Source of the DNA: Sphingobium nicotianae
GTDB taxonomy: Bacteria > Pseudomonadota > Alphaproteobacteria > Sphingomonadales > Sphingomonadaceae
Length of the DNA: 64,000 nt
Assembly (NCBI RefSeq): GCF_018603885.1
Contig: NZ_JAHGAW010000009.1
Location: 124,001 to 188,000, forward strand
Reading direction: 5' to 3'
Shown here: positions 1-9,828 of the stretch, piece by piece
Layout: every line of letters starts with the position of its first letter
How positions within the stretch are numbered: the stretch's first letter is position 1
The notes under the pieces: generated by a model
What the model saw: only the letters and a program-made list of their open reading frames with translations
Databases searched by the model: none
Told to the model about the DNA's origin: nothing
Translations under genes and position numbers: made by a program

Positions 1-2330
1 GCGCTCATCGCGATGTCGCCGGTGTAGAACCAGTCGAGGCGCGGGGTGACCGTGCCGCCGATCGGTTCGGCCGGGATGGTGTACTGGATGCCCATCGTGC
101 CGTTCCACTCGGGCAGGCCGGCGAGCCGGTCGTTGGCGCGGGTGGCGATCTTGAGGTCCGGGGAGTCGAACTTGGAATAGCCGACCGCGCCGTTGATCGC
201 GAGGCCTTCGATGGGGCGGAACTCCATCTCCAGCTCGAAGCCCTTCACCTTGCCCGGCGTGTTCACGAAATAGGTGCGCGGGATCGAGAGGACGCCGACG
301 CCGTTCGCGAGGTTGCGCGTCTCCGTGTTCGGATCGAACGGCGTCGCGCGGCAGGCCGTGGCGCCGGTGCCGCCCGCGGGGAAGCCGACGAGGACGCAGG
401 TGCCGGCCACGGGCGCGCCCGAGAGGGTGTTCGCCTCGGCGCCCGTCACGCTGGTGTAGCGCGACTTGTAGTCGGTGTAGAAGACGTCCGCGTTCAGGCG
501 CAGCCGGCGATCGAGCAGGTCGGCCTTGATGCCGAGCTCATAGGCGAGCGTCTCTTCGCTGCCGAAGGAGACGACCTGGCTCGGCTGCTGCGGGCGCGTA
601 TTGTAGCCGGGCAGGCGCGCGCCGGTCGATGCCGAGGCATAGACCATGGTGTGCTCGCTGATGTGATAGTCGACGCCCAGCTTCCAGTCGAAGCGGTCGG
701 CCGCCGGCTTGATCTTGAAGAAGGTATCGCCCGGACCGGGGACCGGGTTGGTGTCGAGCACGTTGCTGAAGTCGACATTCTTCTCGTCATGCGAGTAGCG
801 ACCGCCCAGCGTGATGCCGAGGCCCTCGATCGGCTTCACCGTCGCATTGGCGTAAACCGCCTTGCTCTTGGGTGTGTAGCGGATGTTCTGGATCTTGAAG
901 AAAGCGCTCTGCGGCGAATAAGTGATGGCGTGCGTGAAGCCGCTGCCTTCGAAGTAGAAGCCACCGGCGACCCAGTCGACGAGATCGGACTTGCCCGAGA
1001 GGCGAAGCTCGAAATTCTTGTAGTCCTCGCCGATGTTGAGGAGGGTGTGCTCAAGCACCAGCGGCGAGCCGTCGATGTCGAAGCTGTGATCCTCGGTCAT
1101 CTTGCGATAGCCGCCGATGGCGGTCAGGTCGATGCTGTCGGTGAGGCCGACGACCAGCTTGGCCGAGACGCCCCAATTGTCGAGGCGGGTGTTCGGGCTG
1201 AACACGGCGCCGCCGCGATTGGAGCGGCCGTTGTGGAAGGTGCTGGCGGCCGTTGCCGGACTGCCGGGATAGGCGGCGCCTGCGGCATAGGCCGGGATGG
1301 CGACACCCGCGCCGACCGGGTCCGAATAGGTCGCGTAGGTGGTGAACGGATCGCCGGTCACGAAGCGGCTGTCATATGGCACGCCGAAATAGTTCGACTC
1401 CGCCTGGAGATTGGCGCCACCCGGACCGGTCACGGCGACGAGCTGGTCGGCCGGATTCTCCGAACGGTCGCGGGTATAGTCGCCGATCAGGGTCAGCGAG
1501 ACGTTGTCGACCGGCTCCCACTTCAGGCTGCCGCGGATTGCGCGGACATCCTCGCCGCCCAGACGGCCGACCGTGCAGTCGCCGGCCGAGAAATTGTTGG
1601 CCGCATTGTTGATCGCGCTGGCATAAGGCAGCTTGCCGGCCAGCGCGGGCGTGCCCTTGCGCTCCATGTCGCAGCGGAAATCGAGCATGCGCTGATAGCC
1701 GTCGCGCTTCTTGGAGACGCCCGAGACCGAGATGCCGAGATGGTCGTTCAGCGGCAGGTTGAAGCCGGCGCGGATGTCGACGCGGTTGTAGCTGCCCATC
1801 GTGGCCTGCACATAGGCCGAGGTCTCGGTCAGGCTGGGCTGCTTGGAAACGATGTTGACGGCGCCGGCCAGCGAGTTGCGGCCGAAGAGCGTGCCCTGGG
1901 GACCGCGCAGCACCTCGATATGGTCGAGATCGAGCAGGTCGAAGTTGGAGCCCAGCAGCAGCGGATAATAGACGTCGTCGACATAATAGGCGACCGACGG
2001 CTCGGAGCCGAGGCTGGTGTCGGCCTGGCCGATGCCGCGGATGAAGGCGCTGACGCCGGGGCCGAATGCGCCCTGCACGCGGCGGAAGGTGGCGTTGGGA
2101 ACGGCCTGCGAGAGGTCGGCCGTGCTCTTGAGGCCACGCTCCTGGAGCGTGTCGGAGGTGACCGCGGTGATGGCGAGCGGGGTGTCCTGCATGTTCGTCG
2201 CCTGACGCGTGGCGGTCACGACGATGTCCTCGAGGCCGGTATTGTTTTCCCCAGCCGCATTCTGGGCCCAGGCGGGCGCGGCGGCGATCAGGGCGGCGGT
2301 CGACGCCGACAGCATGAACAATCTGGTCAC
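1..2330 (-). CDS. TonB-dependent receptor (3' end cut by window edge)
   Basis: Outer-membrane active-uptake receptor; substrate unknown. I chose the GTG at 2330 because GAGGAAG lies about 8 nt upstream and it opens a clear signal peptide ending APAWAQ. The TonB-box-like DIVVTATR follows at about residues 35-42. A plug domain (DTPLAITAV, LRGPQGTLFGRNSLAGAVN) then leads into a long beta-barrel with many aromatic-ending strands. About 776 codons are present and the C-terminal strand lies beyond base 1, so the protein is slightly longer. The pattern is that of the large sphingomonad TonB receptor group. No linked regulator or substrate enzyme is visible, so the ligand cannot be assigned. Confidence 0.93.
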   Translation of the reverse strand, partial: MTRLFMLSASTAALIAAAPAWAQNAAGENNTGLEDIVVTATRQATNMQDTPLAITAVTSDTLQERGLKSTADLSQAVPNATFRRVQGAFGPGVSAFIRGIGQADTSLGSEPSVAYYVDDVYYPLLLGSNFDLLDLDHIEVLRGPQGTLFGRNSLAGAVNIVSKQPSLTETSAYVQATMGSYNRVDIRAGFNLPLNDHLGISVSGVSKKRDGYQRMLDFRCDMERKGTPALAGKLPYASAINNAANNFSAGDCTVGRLGGEDVRAIRGSLKWEPVDNVSLTLIGDYTRDRSENPADQLVAVTGPGGANLQAESNYFGVPYDSRFVTGDPFTTYATYSDPVGAGVAIPAYAAGAAYPGSPATAASTFHNGRSNRGGAVFSPNTRLDNWGVSAKLVVGLTDSIDLTAIGGYRKMTEDHSFDIDGSPLVLEHTLLNIGEDYKNFELRLSGKSDLVDWVAGGFYFEGSGFTHAITYSPQSAFFKIQNIRYTPKSKAVYANATVKPIEGLGITLGGRYSHDEKNVDFSNVLDTNPVPGPGDTFFKIKPAADRFDWKLGVDYHISEHTMVYASASTGARLPGYNTRPQQPSQVVSFGSEETLAYELGIKADLLDRRLRLNADVFYTDYKSRYTSVTGAEANTLSGAPVAGTCVLVGFPAGGTGATACRATPFDPNTETRNLANGVGVLSIPRTYFVNTPGKVKGFELEMEFRPIEGLAINGAVGYSKFDSPDLKIATRANDRLAGLPEWNGTMGIQYTIPAEPIGGTVTPRLDWFYTGDIAMS

Positions 2331-2604
2331 GATACTTCCTCTCTAAAACTTTGGACGAGCAGAATGGCTGCACTGGCAGCGCTTCTCGTCCCCGCGGCAC
2401 TTATTCGAATCGGAAGCGGACAATTGACCAAAGGGGAAGACAGTTTTGCCCCATTGTTCCGGAGGCGCGAAGCGGAGGCCCTGTTGCGTCCCTGTCACAG
2501 TATCGTCGCATGCCAGCCAGGATGGGCTCGAACATTGATTTAATCCTTGCCGGTTAGTCGTCGTCATAGTGATCATCTGGCTCTGGGAATCGGTGGGGGA
2601 TTAG

Positions 2605-3606
2605 GTGGGGAAACAGGCAAGGTGGCTGGTCGGCGGGACATGCCTGACCGTGCGCGGGATCGTTCTGGCTGGTTTGGCGATCGGATGCGGGGCGAACCTC
2701 GCCTTCGCGCAGTCGCCGGGCAACGGCGCCCCGACCGCCGCCAATGGTGTCGGCTCGCCGTTCGAGCTCGCCTTCTGGCAATCCATCTCGACGAGTGAGG
2801 ACCGGGCGCAATATGAGGCCTATCTCGCGCAATATCCCGCAGGGACGTTCAGCGGCCTTGCGCGGGCGAAGATCGCGGCGCTCGATCGGGCGCGGGGCGG
2901 CGCGCCGACAGGGACGACGCCGGCTCCGGCAGCGCCTGCTCCCGTGCCGGTCGCGGCGACCGTCGTGAGCCAGCCCGCGCCGGCGCCGAGCCCCGCGCCT
3001 GTTCCGGCGCCTGCCCATATGGTCGAAGCGACGCCTGCGCCGGCTGTCGCCGCGCAGCCCGCCCTTGCCACGGCCCCCGCTGCTGTCGCTGCCGCACCGG
3101 CTCCGGCTCCGGCTCCGGCTCCGGCCCCGGCGGTGGCCGCGTCGTCCGCACCCGCGCCGGTCGCCAACGATCCCTATGCCAAATTGCGCGCGGCGATGGC
3201 GGCGCGGGCCGCCGCCGCCGCCGGTGGCGCTCAGCCGGGCGTGGCGTCCGCGCCGGCGCCTGCCGCGTCGCTCGCCGCGGCGCGGCCTGCGCTGACCGCC
3301 ATTCCAGCGGTCGCGCTGCCGGATCATTTCTGTTCGGCGGAGGATCGCAATCGCTTCCACGACACGGTGTACAGGCCCGCCGTGGCGATCGCGGACCAGA
3401 ACAACCAGGCGGCCATCGCCTATCTGGAAAGACTGCAGGCCGACTATGACGCGCGCTCGGGCCAGCGCGAGATCGAGGCGGCCAACATCATCGCCAGGGA
3501 AGCGGCCGCCTATAAACCCGTTGCGCAGGAGGCCTATGCGGCGCGGGGAGCCTTCACCCCGTTGTTCGACCGCATCATGGCGCTGCCGATCGCGGCCTGC
3601 CCCTGA
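2605..3606 (+). CDS. Secreted Pro/Ala-rich protein
   Basis: Unknown function. A GTG start gives a 333-aa protein with a signal peptide (hydrophobic core around residues 14-30, cleavage near AFAQ). Residues about 50-95 (FWQSISTSEDRAQYEAYLAQ, then YPAGTF) match the short motif often found next to caspase-like domains in proteobacterial periplasmic proteins. No caspase domain is present here. A 120-residue Pro/Ala linker follows, then a C-terminal helical domain of about 90 residues with two Cys (HFCSAED, PIAAC) that could form a disulfide. Probably periplasmic. It stands alone, and the upstream 274-nt gap to the divergent receptor holds no other feature I can support. Confidence 0.75.
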   Translation: MGKQARWLVGGTCLTVRGIVLAGLAIGCGANLAFAQSPGNGAPTAANGVGSPFELAFWQSISTSEDRAQYEAYLAQYPAGTFSGLARAKIAALDRARGGAPTGTTPAPAAPAPVPVAATVVSQPAPAPSPAPVPAPAHMVEATPAPAVAAQPALATAPAAVAAAPAPAPAPAPAPAVAASSAPAPVANDPYAKLRAAMAARAAAAAGGAQPGVASAPAPAASLAAARPALTAIPAVALPDHFCSAEDRNRFHDTVYRPAVAIADQNNQAAIAYLERLQADYDARSGQREIEAANIIAREAAAYKPVAQEAYAARGAFTPLFDRIMALPIAACP

Positions 3607-3753
3607 TTTGGCGTGGATGCGGGGCCGTCATGGGCACGTTGGGGTCGCGGTGGGTGCCCGAACGGGGGGCTAGCGGACGCCAATTTAGGCAATGGCTGCA
3701 ATGGCGTCGCGTCCGGACCGGCGGTCCATGGAGTTCCCCACCCCGCACCACCC

Positions 3754-4839
3754 TCAGGGGTGAACGCGGATATATTTCTGGATGTTCCGGGGCACGGGTT
3801 CGCCGCCGTAGATGTTGCCGGCCTTGTCGACGGTAACGAACTCGGCGGCGGTGCCCTGCGTGGTGCGCGGATCGCCCCAGGGATAGAGGATGAAGTCGCG
3901 CACCCAGCCGGTGGCGATGTCGCCGATGCGGATGCCCATCTCGAAGCCCGGATTCTCGACATTGTCGGACTCGGAATCCGCGACATACATGTCGCTGCCG
4001 CGAATGAAGATGCCGCTCGGCCGGCCGAACTGCAGCCAGCTCGTCACATAGCTGCCGTCCGGCTTGAAGATCTGGATGCGGTTATTGTAGCGGTCGGCGA
4101 CATAGATGCGGCCGTCATCGTCGGTGGCGATGGCGTGGATGCCGCGAAATTCCTTCGGCGCGTAGCCGGTCTTGCCGAACTCGGAGACATATTTGCCGTC
4201 GAGCGTGAAGCGCACGATGCGGTTGTTGTCGGCGGGATTGTGGCCGTCGGCGACGAGGATGTCGCCGTCTCTGGTGAAGGCGACGTCGCTCGGCGTGCTG
4301 AGATGGGCCGGGTCGTTGCCCGCTTCGCCGGGCGTGCCGAGGCGCAGCAGCAGCTTGCCATCCGGGCTGAACTTGACGACCTGCGCGCCGCGCTTGTCGC
4401 CCTTGGGAATGAAGCGCGGCGAGACGGCGTCCGTCACCCAGATATTGCCGTCGCGATCGATGCCCATGCCGTGCGGCCAGATGAACAGGCCGCCGCCGAA
4501 GCTTTTGATGACATTGCCGTCGAGATCGAACTGGATGATCGGATCGAGCTTCGAGTTCAGGCACTCATAGCCGAACAGGCCGGGCAGCTTGCGTGGGGCG
4601 TGGAGGGATGGCTCCTCGGGCGGGGCGCAGCGGATGATCGCCCAGATGCTCTGGCCGTCCGGCGCGGTGACGAGCTTGCCCACCGCCGCCGTCTTGCGGC
4701 CGGCCGGGAGCTTGGCCCAGTCATCGGCCAGGCGATAGCGGCTGGGGTGCTGGGCGAGGGCGGCGGTGGGCAGTGAGAGGAGGGCGGCTGCGAGCACCAG
4801 CGCTCGCGTGAGCCGGCCAAAGCTGGTGGCGTGTTTCAT
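3754..4839 (-). CDS. Secreted NHL-repeat beta-propeller protein
   Basis: Signal peptide (LTRALVLAAALLSLPTAALA) followed by NHL/6-bladed propeller repeats: WPHGMGIDRDGNIWVTDAV, STPSDVAFTRDGDILVADG, GIHAIATDDDGRIYVADRY. This fold is shared with the peptidyl-alpha-hydroxyglycine lyase domain, and such bacterial proteins are often labelled peptidylglycine amidating-like, but lyase activity is not established here. Two adjacent ATGs occur (4842 and 4839); the second is better spaced from GGGGGAGGG. Length is 361 aa. Likely periplasmic or extracellular. The gene is monocistronic and its substrate is unknown. Confidence 0.8.
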   Translation of the reverse strand: MKHATSFGRLTRALVLAAALLSLPTAALAQHPSRYRLADDWAKLPAGRKTAAVGKLVTAPDGQSIWAIIRCAPPEEPSLHAPRKLPGLFGYECLNSKLDPIIQFDLDGNVIKSFGGGLFIWPHGMGIDRDGNIWVTDAVSPRFIPKGDKRGAQVVKFSPDGKLLLRLGTPGEAGNDPAHLSTPSDVAFTRDGDILVADGHNPADNNRIVRFTLDGKYVSEFGKTGYAPKEFRGIHAIATDDDGRIYVADRYNNRIQIFKPDGSYVTSWLQFGRPSGIFIRGSDMYVADSESDNVENPGFEMGIRIGDIATGWVRDFILYPWGDPRTTQGTAAEFVTVDKAGNIYGGEPVPRNIQKYIRVHP

Positions 4840-4940
4840 CATCCCTCCCCCCGTGCAGGTTTGTGCGCGCCTTATCATGCGACGAGGCGGCTTCCTAGCG
4901 CAGGAGGCACCAAGGGCCGGTTAAGCGCCTGGATACGCGA

Positions 4941-4978
4941 CAAAAGGAAAGGGCCGCCGGCCTCCCCGCCGACGGCCC
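4941..4978 (-). terminator. Intrinsic terminator of the PEP-CTERM gene
   Basis: On the minus strand an 11-bp stem (GGGCCGTCGGC / GCCGGCGGCCC, one mismatch) with a 6-nt loop is followed by TTTCCTTTT. It lies about 22 nt after the stop of the gene ending at 5001. Confidence 0.7.
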
Positions 4979-5000
4979 CACCCGCAATCGTCAATCAGGA

Positions 5001-5615
5001 TCAGGCGAAGCGCAGCTTGCGATTGCCGCGGCGCATGGCCGCGCCAACGACGCCGAGGCCGCCGATCATCATCGCCCAGGTGGCCGGCTCGGGCACGGCG
5101 CCGCCGGCGTTGTAGACGATATTGTCGAACGCGAGATACTCGGACGCGCCGGTGAACTTGCCGAATGTGACGGAGGTCAGGCCCGACCAATTCAGCGTGT
5201 GCGTCTGGAAACCGTAGCCGACGGTCAGCAGCTGGCTGACCGTGCCGCCGCCGAAGAGATTGCCGGTCACCAGCGTCGTGTCGGTCGTCAGGCCGTTATG
5301 CTGGAACGGACCGAACGCGAGATCGACCGAGTTCAGGCTGAACACGCCGCCGCCCGTCAGCGTGAAGCTGGTGTCCGAATAGCCGCTCGCCATCACCGTC
5401 GAGGTGATCGTCGTCGGGAAGTCGGCCGGGCTCGACGGGCTGTAGTAGCAGGCAGCGAAGTCATAGCTATAGGTCAGGCCTTCGGCACTGTGTGAGCCGC
5501 CGGAGTCGCAGCGGAACGCGGCTTCGCTTTCGAAGGTGACCGTGGCGGCCTGCGCCGGCAGTGCCGACAGGCCGGTCAGCGCGGCAGCGATCAATCCAAT
5601 GGCCCGAAACTTCAT
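5001..5615 (-). CDS. PEPxxWA-CTERM sorting domain protein
   Basis: A 204-aa exported protein of unknown function. Order: signal peptide (IAAALTGLSALPAQA), a Ser/Thr/Gly-rich beta-type domain with three Cys near its N-terminus (FRCDSGG, AACYYS), then the tripartite sorting tail PEPATWAMMIGG, hydrophobic segment, Arg-rich end (MRRGNRKLRFA). This tail is recognised by exosortase-type processing enzymes, and the PEPxxWA variant is typical of sphingomonads. No exosortase lies in the window. A second protein with the same tail is at 34095-34772. An intrinsic terminator follows. Probably envelope or exopolysaccharide-associated, by analogy only. Confidence 0.88.
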   Translation of the reverse strand: MKFRAIGLIAAALTGLSALPAQAATVTFESEAAFRCDSGGSHSAEGLTYSYDFAACYYSPSSPADFPTTITSTVMASGYSDTSFTLTGGGVFSLNSVDLAFGPFQHNGLTTDTTLVTGNLFGGGTVSQLLTVGYGFQTHTLNWSGLTSVTFGKFTGASEYLAFDNIVYNAGGAVPEPATWAMMIGGLGVVGAAMRRGNRKLRFA

Positions 5616-5793
5616 GTCATATCTCCCACAAGGCTAGGTAAGCCCGGGTGCCATAGACGGTATCAAAGTTTATGGAATCTGTTTTCTTGGGAGCGTAAGG
5701 TTAACGTCGGATCGTTATTTCAGTATGTTAGATAGTGAATGTATCATTATGGCCCAGTATCTTTCGGCGGGACCGCGATCCACTCGACCCAAG

Positions 5794-6777
5794 TCAGTTT
5801 CCGCCTTCCAGATACTCGATCAGCCCGCGCTCGTAGCGGCTGAGCCAGCGGGTCTTGCGGGGGAGCGTGAGGCTGTCGCGGAAGGCGATCGGGCTGTCCT
5901 TCGCCACCTCGATCAGGGCAGGGTGGATATAGGATTTGCGCGCGATGGCCGGGGTGTTGCCGAGATGCTCGGAGACGAAGGCGAGCATCGCGTTGAGACC
6001 GCTCTCTTTGTGCTTCTGAGCGAGCCATTCGAAGGCGAGCGCGCTCGCGGTCCAGGTGCGGAAATGCTTGGCGGTGAAGTCCGCGCCGGTCGTCTCGCGG
6101 ATATAGGCGTTGACGTCTGAGGAGCTGACCGGGGAGACCTCGCCATCGTCGCGGACATATTGGAAGAGATGCTGGCCGGGCAGGTCCTGCATCTGCCTGA
6201 CGAAGCGGACGAGGCCGCGATCGGTCACGCGCAGCTCGCATTGCTTGCCGGACTTGGCCTTGAAGCGCAGCAGCAGCCTGTTGCCCGCGATCTTCGCGTG
6301 GCGGACGCGCAGGGTGGTGGCGCCGAAGCTCTTGTTCGATTTGGCGTAGGATTCGTTGCCGACGCGGATACGGCCGCTGTCGAGCAGGCGCACGATCGAG
6401 GCGATGGCGCGCTGCTGCGAGAGATCGCGGCCGGCCAGATCATCCTCGACGCGGGCGCGGACCAGCGGGAGCAGGCGGCCGAACTGCGCGCAGCTCTCGA
6501 ACTTGGCGGAATCGCGCGCGGCGGTGAAATCGGGATTGTAGCGATATTGCTTGCGGCCTTTGGCATCGATCCCGGTGGCGAGGATGTGCGCCTGGCGGCT
6601 CGGCGCGAACCAGGCATCCTCATAGGCGGGGGGCAGGCCGATCCTGTTGAGCCGGTCGATCTCGTCGCGCTGCGTGATGCGCTCGCCCTTGGGATCGAAA
6701 TAGGCCCAGTGGCCCCGGTATTTGCGCCGGCGGATGCCCGGCAGGCTGTCATCGACGAAAATCAGGGCTTGGGACAT
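5794..6777 (-). CDS. DNA topoisomerase IB (poxvirus-like bacterial type)
   Basis: Relaxes supercoils through a 3'-phosphotyrosyl intermediate. The 327-aa product has the N-terminal domain ([30 protein letters not shown]) and the catalytic domain with [28 protein letters not shown] and ARKSYIHP. By counting, the nucleophile is Tyr283. The ATG at 6777 is preferred because homologues begin a few residues before VDDxLPGIRRR; an upstream ATG at 6819 would add 14 unconserved residues. It is divergent from fumC over 112 nt and lies near ku/ligD, consistent with a DNA-maintenance or stress role, which is inference. Confidence 0.93.
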   Translation of the reverse strand: MSQALIFVDDSLPGIRRRKYRGHWAYFDPKGERITQRDEIDRLNRIGLPPAYEDAWFAPSRQAHILATGIDAKGRKQYRYNPDFTAARDSAKFESCAQFGRLLPLVRARVEDDLAGRDLSQQRAIASIVRLLDSGRIRVGNESYAKSNKSFGATTLRVRHAKIAGNRLLLRFKAKSGKQCELRVTDRGLVRFVRQMQDLPGQHLFQYVRDDGEVSPVSSSDVNAYIRETTGADFTAKHFRTWTASALAFEWLAQKHKESGLNAMLAFVSEHLGNTPAIARKSYIHPALIEVAKDSPIAFRDSLTLPRKTRWLSRYERGLIEYLEGGN

Positions 6778-6889
6778 GGGTTTGATGCGGTCTCCCGGGT
6801 TGGCCGTGCGGGAACGCATGAGCGCGCGCCTTGTTTCAGAGGCCTGGCGGGCGCATGGGAAGCGCCTTCGACTCCGAGGAGATTCCGCG

Positions 6890-8275
6890 ATGAGCGACAC
6901 CCGCAGCGAAAGCGACAGCATCGGCAGCATCGACGTCCCCGCCGAGGCCTATTGGGGCGCGCAGACCCAGCGCAGCATCGAGAATTTTCCTTTCCCGCCC
7001 GAGGAGCGCATGCCGATCGGCATCGTCCAGGGCCTCGCCATCGTGAAGCGCGCGGCGGCGCGGGTGAATCGAGCGCACGGGCTGGAGGCACGGCTGGCCG
7101 ATGCGATCGACAGGGCGGCGGCCGAGGTGATTGCGGGCAAGCTCAACGACCAGTTCCCGCTGGTCATCTGGCAGACAGGCAGCGGCACGCAGTCGAACAT
7201 GAACGTCAACGAGGTGATCGCCGGCCGCGCCAACGAGATCCTCGCCGGGACGCGCGGCGGCAAGAGCCCGGTCCACCCCAACGATCATGTCAATATGAGC
7301 CAGTCGTCCAACGACAGCTTCCCGACCGCGCTGCACATCGCGGTGGCGCGCGCGGCGACGGACGAGCTGCTGCCGGCGCTCGACTATCTGCACGACCTGT
7401 TCGACGCCAAGGCGAGCGCCTGGGGCGGGATCGTCAAGATCGGCCGCACCCACCTGCAGGATGCGACGCCGCTGACGCTGGGGCAGGAATTTTCCGGTTA
7501 CGCGCAGATGCTTTCCAATTGCCGCGAGCGGATCGCCCACGCGGTGATGCACGATGTCATGGCGCTGGCGCAGGGCGGGACGGCGGTGGGCACCGGGCTG
7601 AACGCGCCGGAAGGCTTTGCGCAGGCGGTTGCGGCGGAGATCGGCGCGATCACCGACATGCCCTTCTATACGGCGCCCAACAAGTTCGAGGCGCTGGCAT
7701 CCAACGATCCGCTCGTCCATGTCTCCGGCGCGCTCAACACGCTGGCGGTGGCGCTGACCAAGATCGCCAACGACATCCGCCTGCTGGGAAGCGGGCCGCG
7801 CTCGGGGCTGGGCGAGCTCGATCTGCCGGCCAACGAGCCGGGCAGCTCGATCATGCCGGGCAAGGTCAACCCGACCCAGTGCGAGATGCTGACGATGGTC
7901 GCCGCGCAGGTGATCGGCAATCATCAGGCGGTGACGATCGGGGGCCTGCAGGGGCATCTGGAGCTCAACGTGTTCAAGCCGATGATCGGCGCGGCGGTGC
8001 TGCGCTCGATCGGCCTGCTGGCGGTGGGCATGGAGAGCTTCGCCGAGCGGTGCATCGAGGATCTGAAGCCCAACGAGGGGCGGATCGCCGAGCTGGTCGC
8101 GCGCTCGCTGATGCTGGTGACGGCGCTGGCGCCGGAGATCGGCTACGACAATGCGGCCAAGATCGCCAAGCAGGCGCATGCCGAGGGGCTGACGTTGCGC
8201 GAGGCGGGTCTGAAGCTTGGGCTGGTGGATGAGGCGACGTTCGACCGGCTGGTGCGGCCGGAGGAGATGGTTTGA
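6890..8275 (+). CDS. fumC: Class II fumarate hydratase
   Basis: Iron-independent fumarase of the TCA cycle (fumarate to L-malate), a cytosolic homotetramer. The 461-aa length is normal. Family landmarks are the catalytic [10 protein letters not shown] with His188 (same number as in E. coli FumC) and the flexible-loop signature [24 protein letters not shown] is also present. The start at 6890 is supported by GAGGAG about 8 nt upstream and by the usual short N-terminus. It is divergent from topoisomerase IB and is followed by a palindromic repeat, not a recognisable operon partner. Confidence 0.96.
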   Translation: MSDTRSESDSIGSIDVPAEAYWGAQTQRSIENFPFPPEERMPIGIVQGLAIVKRAAARVNRAHGLEARLADAIDRAAAEVIAGKLNDQFPLVIWQTGSGTQSNMNVNEVIAGRANEILAGTRGGKSPVHPNDHVNMSQSSNDSFPTALHIAVARAATDELLPALDYLHDLFDAKASAWGGIVKIGRTHLQDATPLTLGQEFSGYAQMLSNCRERIAHAVMHDVMALAQGGTAVGTGLNAPEGFAQAVAAEIGAITDMPFYTAPNKFEALASNDPLVHVSGALNTLAVALTKIANDIRLLGSGPRSGLGELDLPANEPGSSIMPGKVNPTQCEMLTMVAAQVIGNHQAVTIGGLQGHLELNVFKPMIGAAVLRSIGLLAVGMESFAERCIEDLKPNEGRIAELVARSLMLVTALAPEIGYDNAAKIAKQAHAEGLTLREAGLKLGLVDEATFDRLVRPEEMV

Positions 8276-8282
8276 GCTGCCT

Positions 8283-8398
8283 TTAGCCCCTCTCCTTCAG
8301 GGGAGGGAGTATCAGGTCGGTCATGCCGGGTGGGGATTGGGTGTTGCAGTTCGCTGCGCGACACCCACCCCCTACCCCTCCCTTGAAAGGGAGGGGCC
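8283..8398. repeat. Bipartite palindromic repeat, family A
   Basis: Two hairpins, CCCCTCTCCTTCAGGGGAGGG on the left and CCCCTCCCTTGAAAGGGAGGGG on the right, flank a short loop. The right arm carries the CCCACCCCCTA leader seen in other copies in inverted order. It fills the fumC-ku gap and could also act as a terminator. Confidence 0.75.
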
Positions 8399-8410
8399 AA
8401 GATAGAGGCG

Positions 8411-8436
8411 GGAACCATATCCCCGACCCATGCCTT
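8411..8436 (+). promoter_or_regulatory. Weak EcfG-like promoter before ku
   Basis: GGAAC at 8411-8415, 17 nt, then CCTT (consensus CGTT). It lies 20 nt before the ku start. One mismatch in the -10 element makes this tentative. Confidence 0.3.
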
Positions 8437-8455
8437 CTGTCCGATGGAGGTTCCC

Positions 8456-9322
8456 ATGGCAGCCCGCGCATATTGGCAAGGACAGATCAAGCTCGCCCTC
8501 GTGTCGATCCCGGTCGAGGTCTATCCGGCGACCAGATCCGGCGCGACGATCAGCTTTCACCAGATCCACGAGCCGAGCGGCAAGCGCATCCGCTACGAGA
8601 AGGTGGCGCCCGGCGTCGGGCCCGTCGATCCCGACGAGATCATGAAGGGGTTCGAGGTCTCCAAGGGCAATTATGTGCTGCTCGACGATGAGGAGATCGA
8701 GGCGGTCAAGATCGAGAGCCGCAAGACGCTCGAACTTGTCCAGTTCGTCGACGCCAGCGAGATCGACGTGCTCTATTATGACAAGCCCTATTTCGTCGTG
8801 CCGGCGGACGATCTCGCCGAGGAAGCCTATGTCGTGCTGCGCGATGCGCTGCGGCAGAGCAGGAAGGTCGGCCTGGGCCAGCTTTCGGTGCGCGGACGCG
8901 AGCAGCTGGTCTCGATCAAGCCCTGCGGGCGCGGGATCGTCATGGAAGTGCTGCGCTATGCCGACGAGGTGCACAAGGCACAGGGCTATTTCCGCGACAT
9001 AGAGGACAAGAAGCCGGACGAGGATCTGCTCGACCTGGCCACCGCCCTGATCGACAAGAAGACCGCGCCCTTCAAGCCCGCCGAGTTCCACAACCGCTAT
9101 GTCGAGGCGCTGCAGCGGCTGATCGACAAGAAGCGCAAGGCGCACAGCAGCAAGCGCATCCTGGAGGATGTCGAGGAGCCGGGGCGCGGCGGCGGCAACG
9201 TGATCGACCTGATGGCGGCGCTGAAGAAGTCGGTAGGCAGCGAGGGGAAGGCCCCGCCGCGCAAACCGACAGCCAGGAAAACGACTCCGGCCAAGGCAGC
9301 GCCCAGACGCAAGAGTGCCTGA
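8456..9322 (+). CDS. ku: Non-homologous end joining protein Ku
   Basis: Binds DNA double-strand ends as a ring-shaped homodimer and recruits LigD. The 288-aa product has the bacterial Ku core (YWQGQIKLALVSIPVEVYPA, ISFHQIHEPSG, GYE-type RIRYEKVAPG, RDALRQSRKVGLGQL) and a basic Lys/Pro/Ala C-terminal tail (PPRKPTARKTTPAKAAPRRK) of the kind that aids DNA binding and LigD contact. ATG at 8456 has GGAGG 5 nt upstream, better than the ATG four codons earlier. It is the first gene of a tight ku-mgtC-ligD operon, with 2 nt to the next start. Confidence 0.96.
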   Translation: MAARAYWQGQIKLALVSIPVEVYPATRSGATISFHQIHEPSGKRIRYEKVAPGVGPVDPDEIMKGFEVSKGNYVLLDDEEIEAVKIESRKTLELVQFVDASEIDVLYYDKPYFVVPADDLAEEAYVVLRDALRQSRKVGLGQLSVRGREQLVSIKPCGRGIVMEVLRYADEVHKAQGYFRDIEDKKPDEDLLDLATALIDKKTAPFKPAEFHNRYVEALQRLIDKKRKAHSSKRILEDVEEPGRGGGNVIDLMAALKKSVGSEGKAPPRKPTARKTTPAKAAPRRKSA

Positions 9323-9324
9323 CG

Positions 9325-9828
9325 ATGGACCTCAACCCCGATACGCCGCTGCATTGGATCGACGCCCCCGTGCTGCTGCGTCTGGGCGTGGCGGCCTTAC
9401 TTGGTCTGCTGCTCGGATTCGACCGCGAAATGAAGGGGCATAGCGCGGGGCTGCGGACTCACGGGATCGTCTGTTTCAGCGCGGCGCTGATGACCGTCAG
9501 TGCCATCGCGCTCTACAATCAGCTCGATACCGGGCAGACTCGCATGGATCCGCTGCGCATCTTTGAAGGATCGGGGGCATTCGTGGGCATCATCGCTGCC
9601 GGGCTCATCGTCGTCAGCAAAGGCCAGGTGCACAACATCACGACGGCCGTGCATCTCTGGCTCGCGACGGTGGTCGGCATTGCGTGCGGCGCCGGGCAAT
9701 GGCCGCTGGTGATGGTTGCGGTGCTGGTGGCGATCATCATGCTGACGATCCTGAGCATGGCCGAGCGTCGCTGGATCAAGCCGCTCGAACATCACCGCCG
9801 CGAGGAGGCCGACAATGGCGGATCGTGA
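9325..9828 (+). CDS. MgtC/SapB family inner-membrane protein
   Basis: A 167-aa membrane protein with four or five hydrophobic helices and the family landmarks LLGLLLGFDREMKGHSAGLRTH and GSGAFVGIIAAGLI (the latter split after residue 80). MgtC proteins are linked to Mg2+ limitation, acid and intracellular stress in pathogens; the biochemical activity is not settled. It begins 2 nt after the ku stop and its last 14 nt overlap ligD, so it is cotranscribed and probably translationally coupled with both NHEJ genes. The reason for its presence in a repair operon is unknown. Confidence 0.9.
   Translation: MDLNPDTPLHWIDAPVLLRLGVAALLGLLLGFDREMKGHSAGLRTHGIVCFSAALMTVSAIALYNQLDTGQTRMDPLRIFEGSGAFVGIIAAGLIVVSKGQVHNITTAVHLWLATVVGIACGAGQWPLVMVAVLVAIIMLTILSMAERRWIKPLEHHRREEADNGGS

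Noticed and set aside
651..2543. Long plus-strand open frame of 630 codons
   Set aside because: Antisense to the TonB receptor; the translation is Val/Ala/Gly/Arg-rich without motifs, a usual by-product of GC-rich codon bias.
6811..6835. GGAAC-N16-TGTT upstream of fumC, as an EcfG promoter
   Set aside because: Mismatch in the -10 element, and fumC is normally housekeeping; not convincing.
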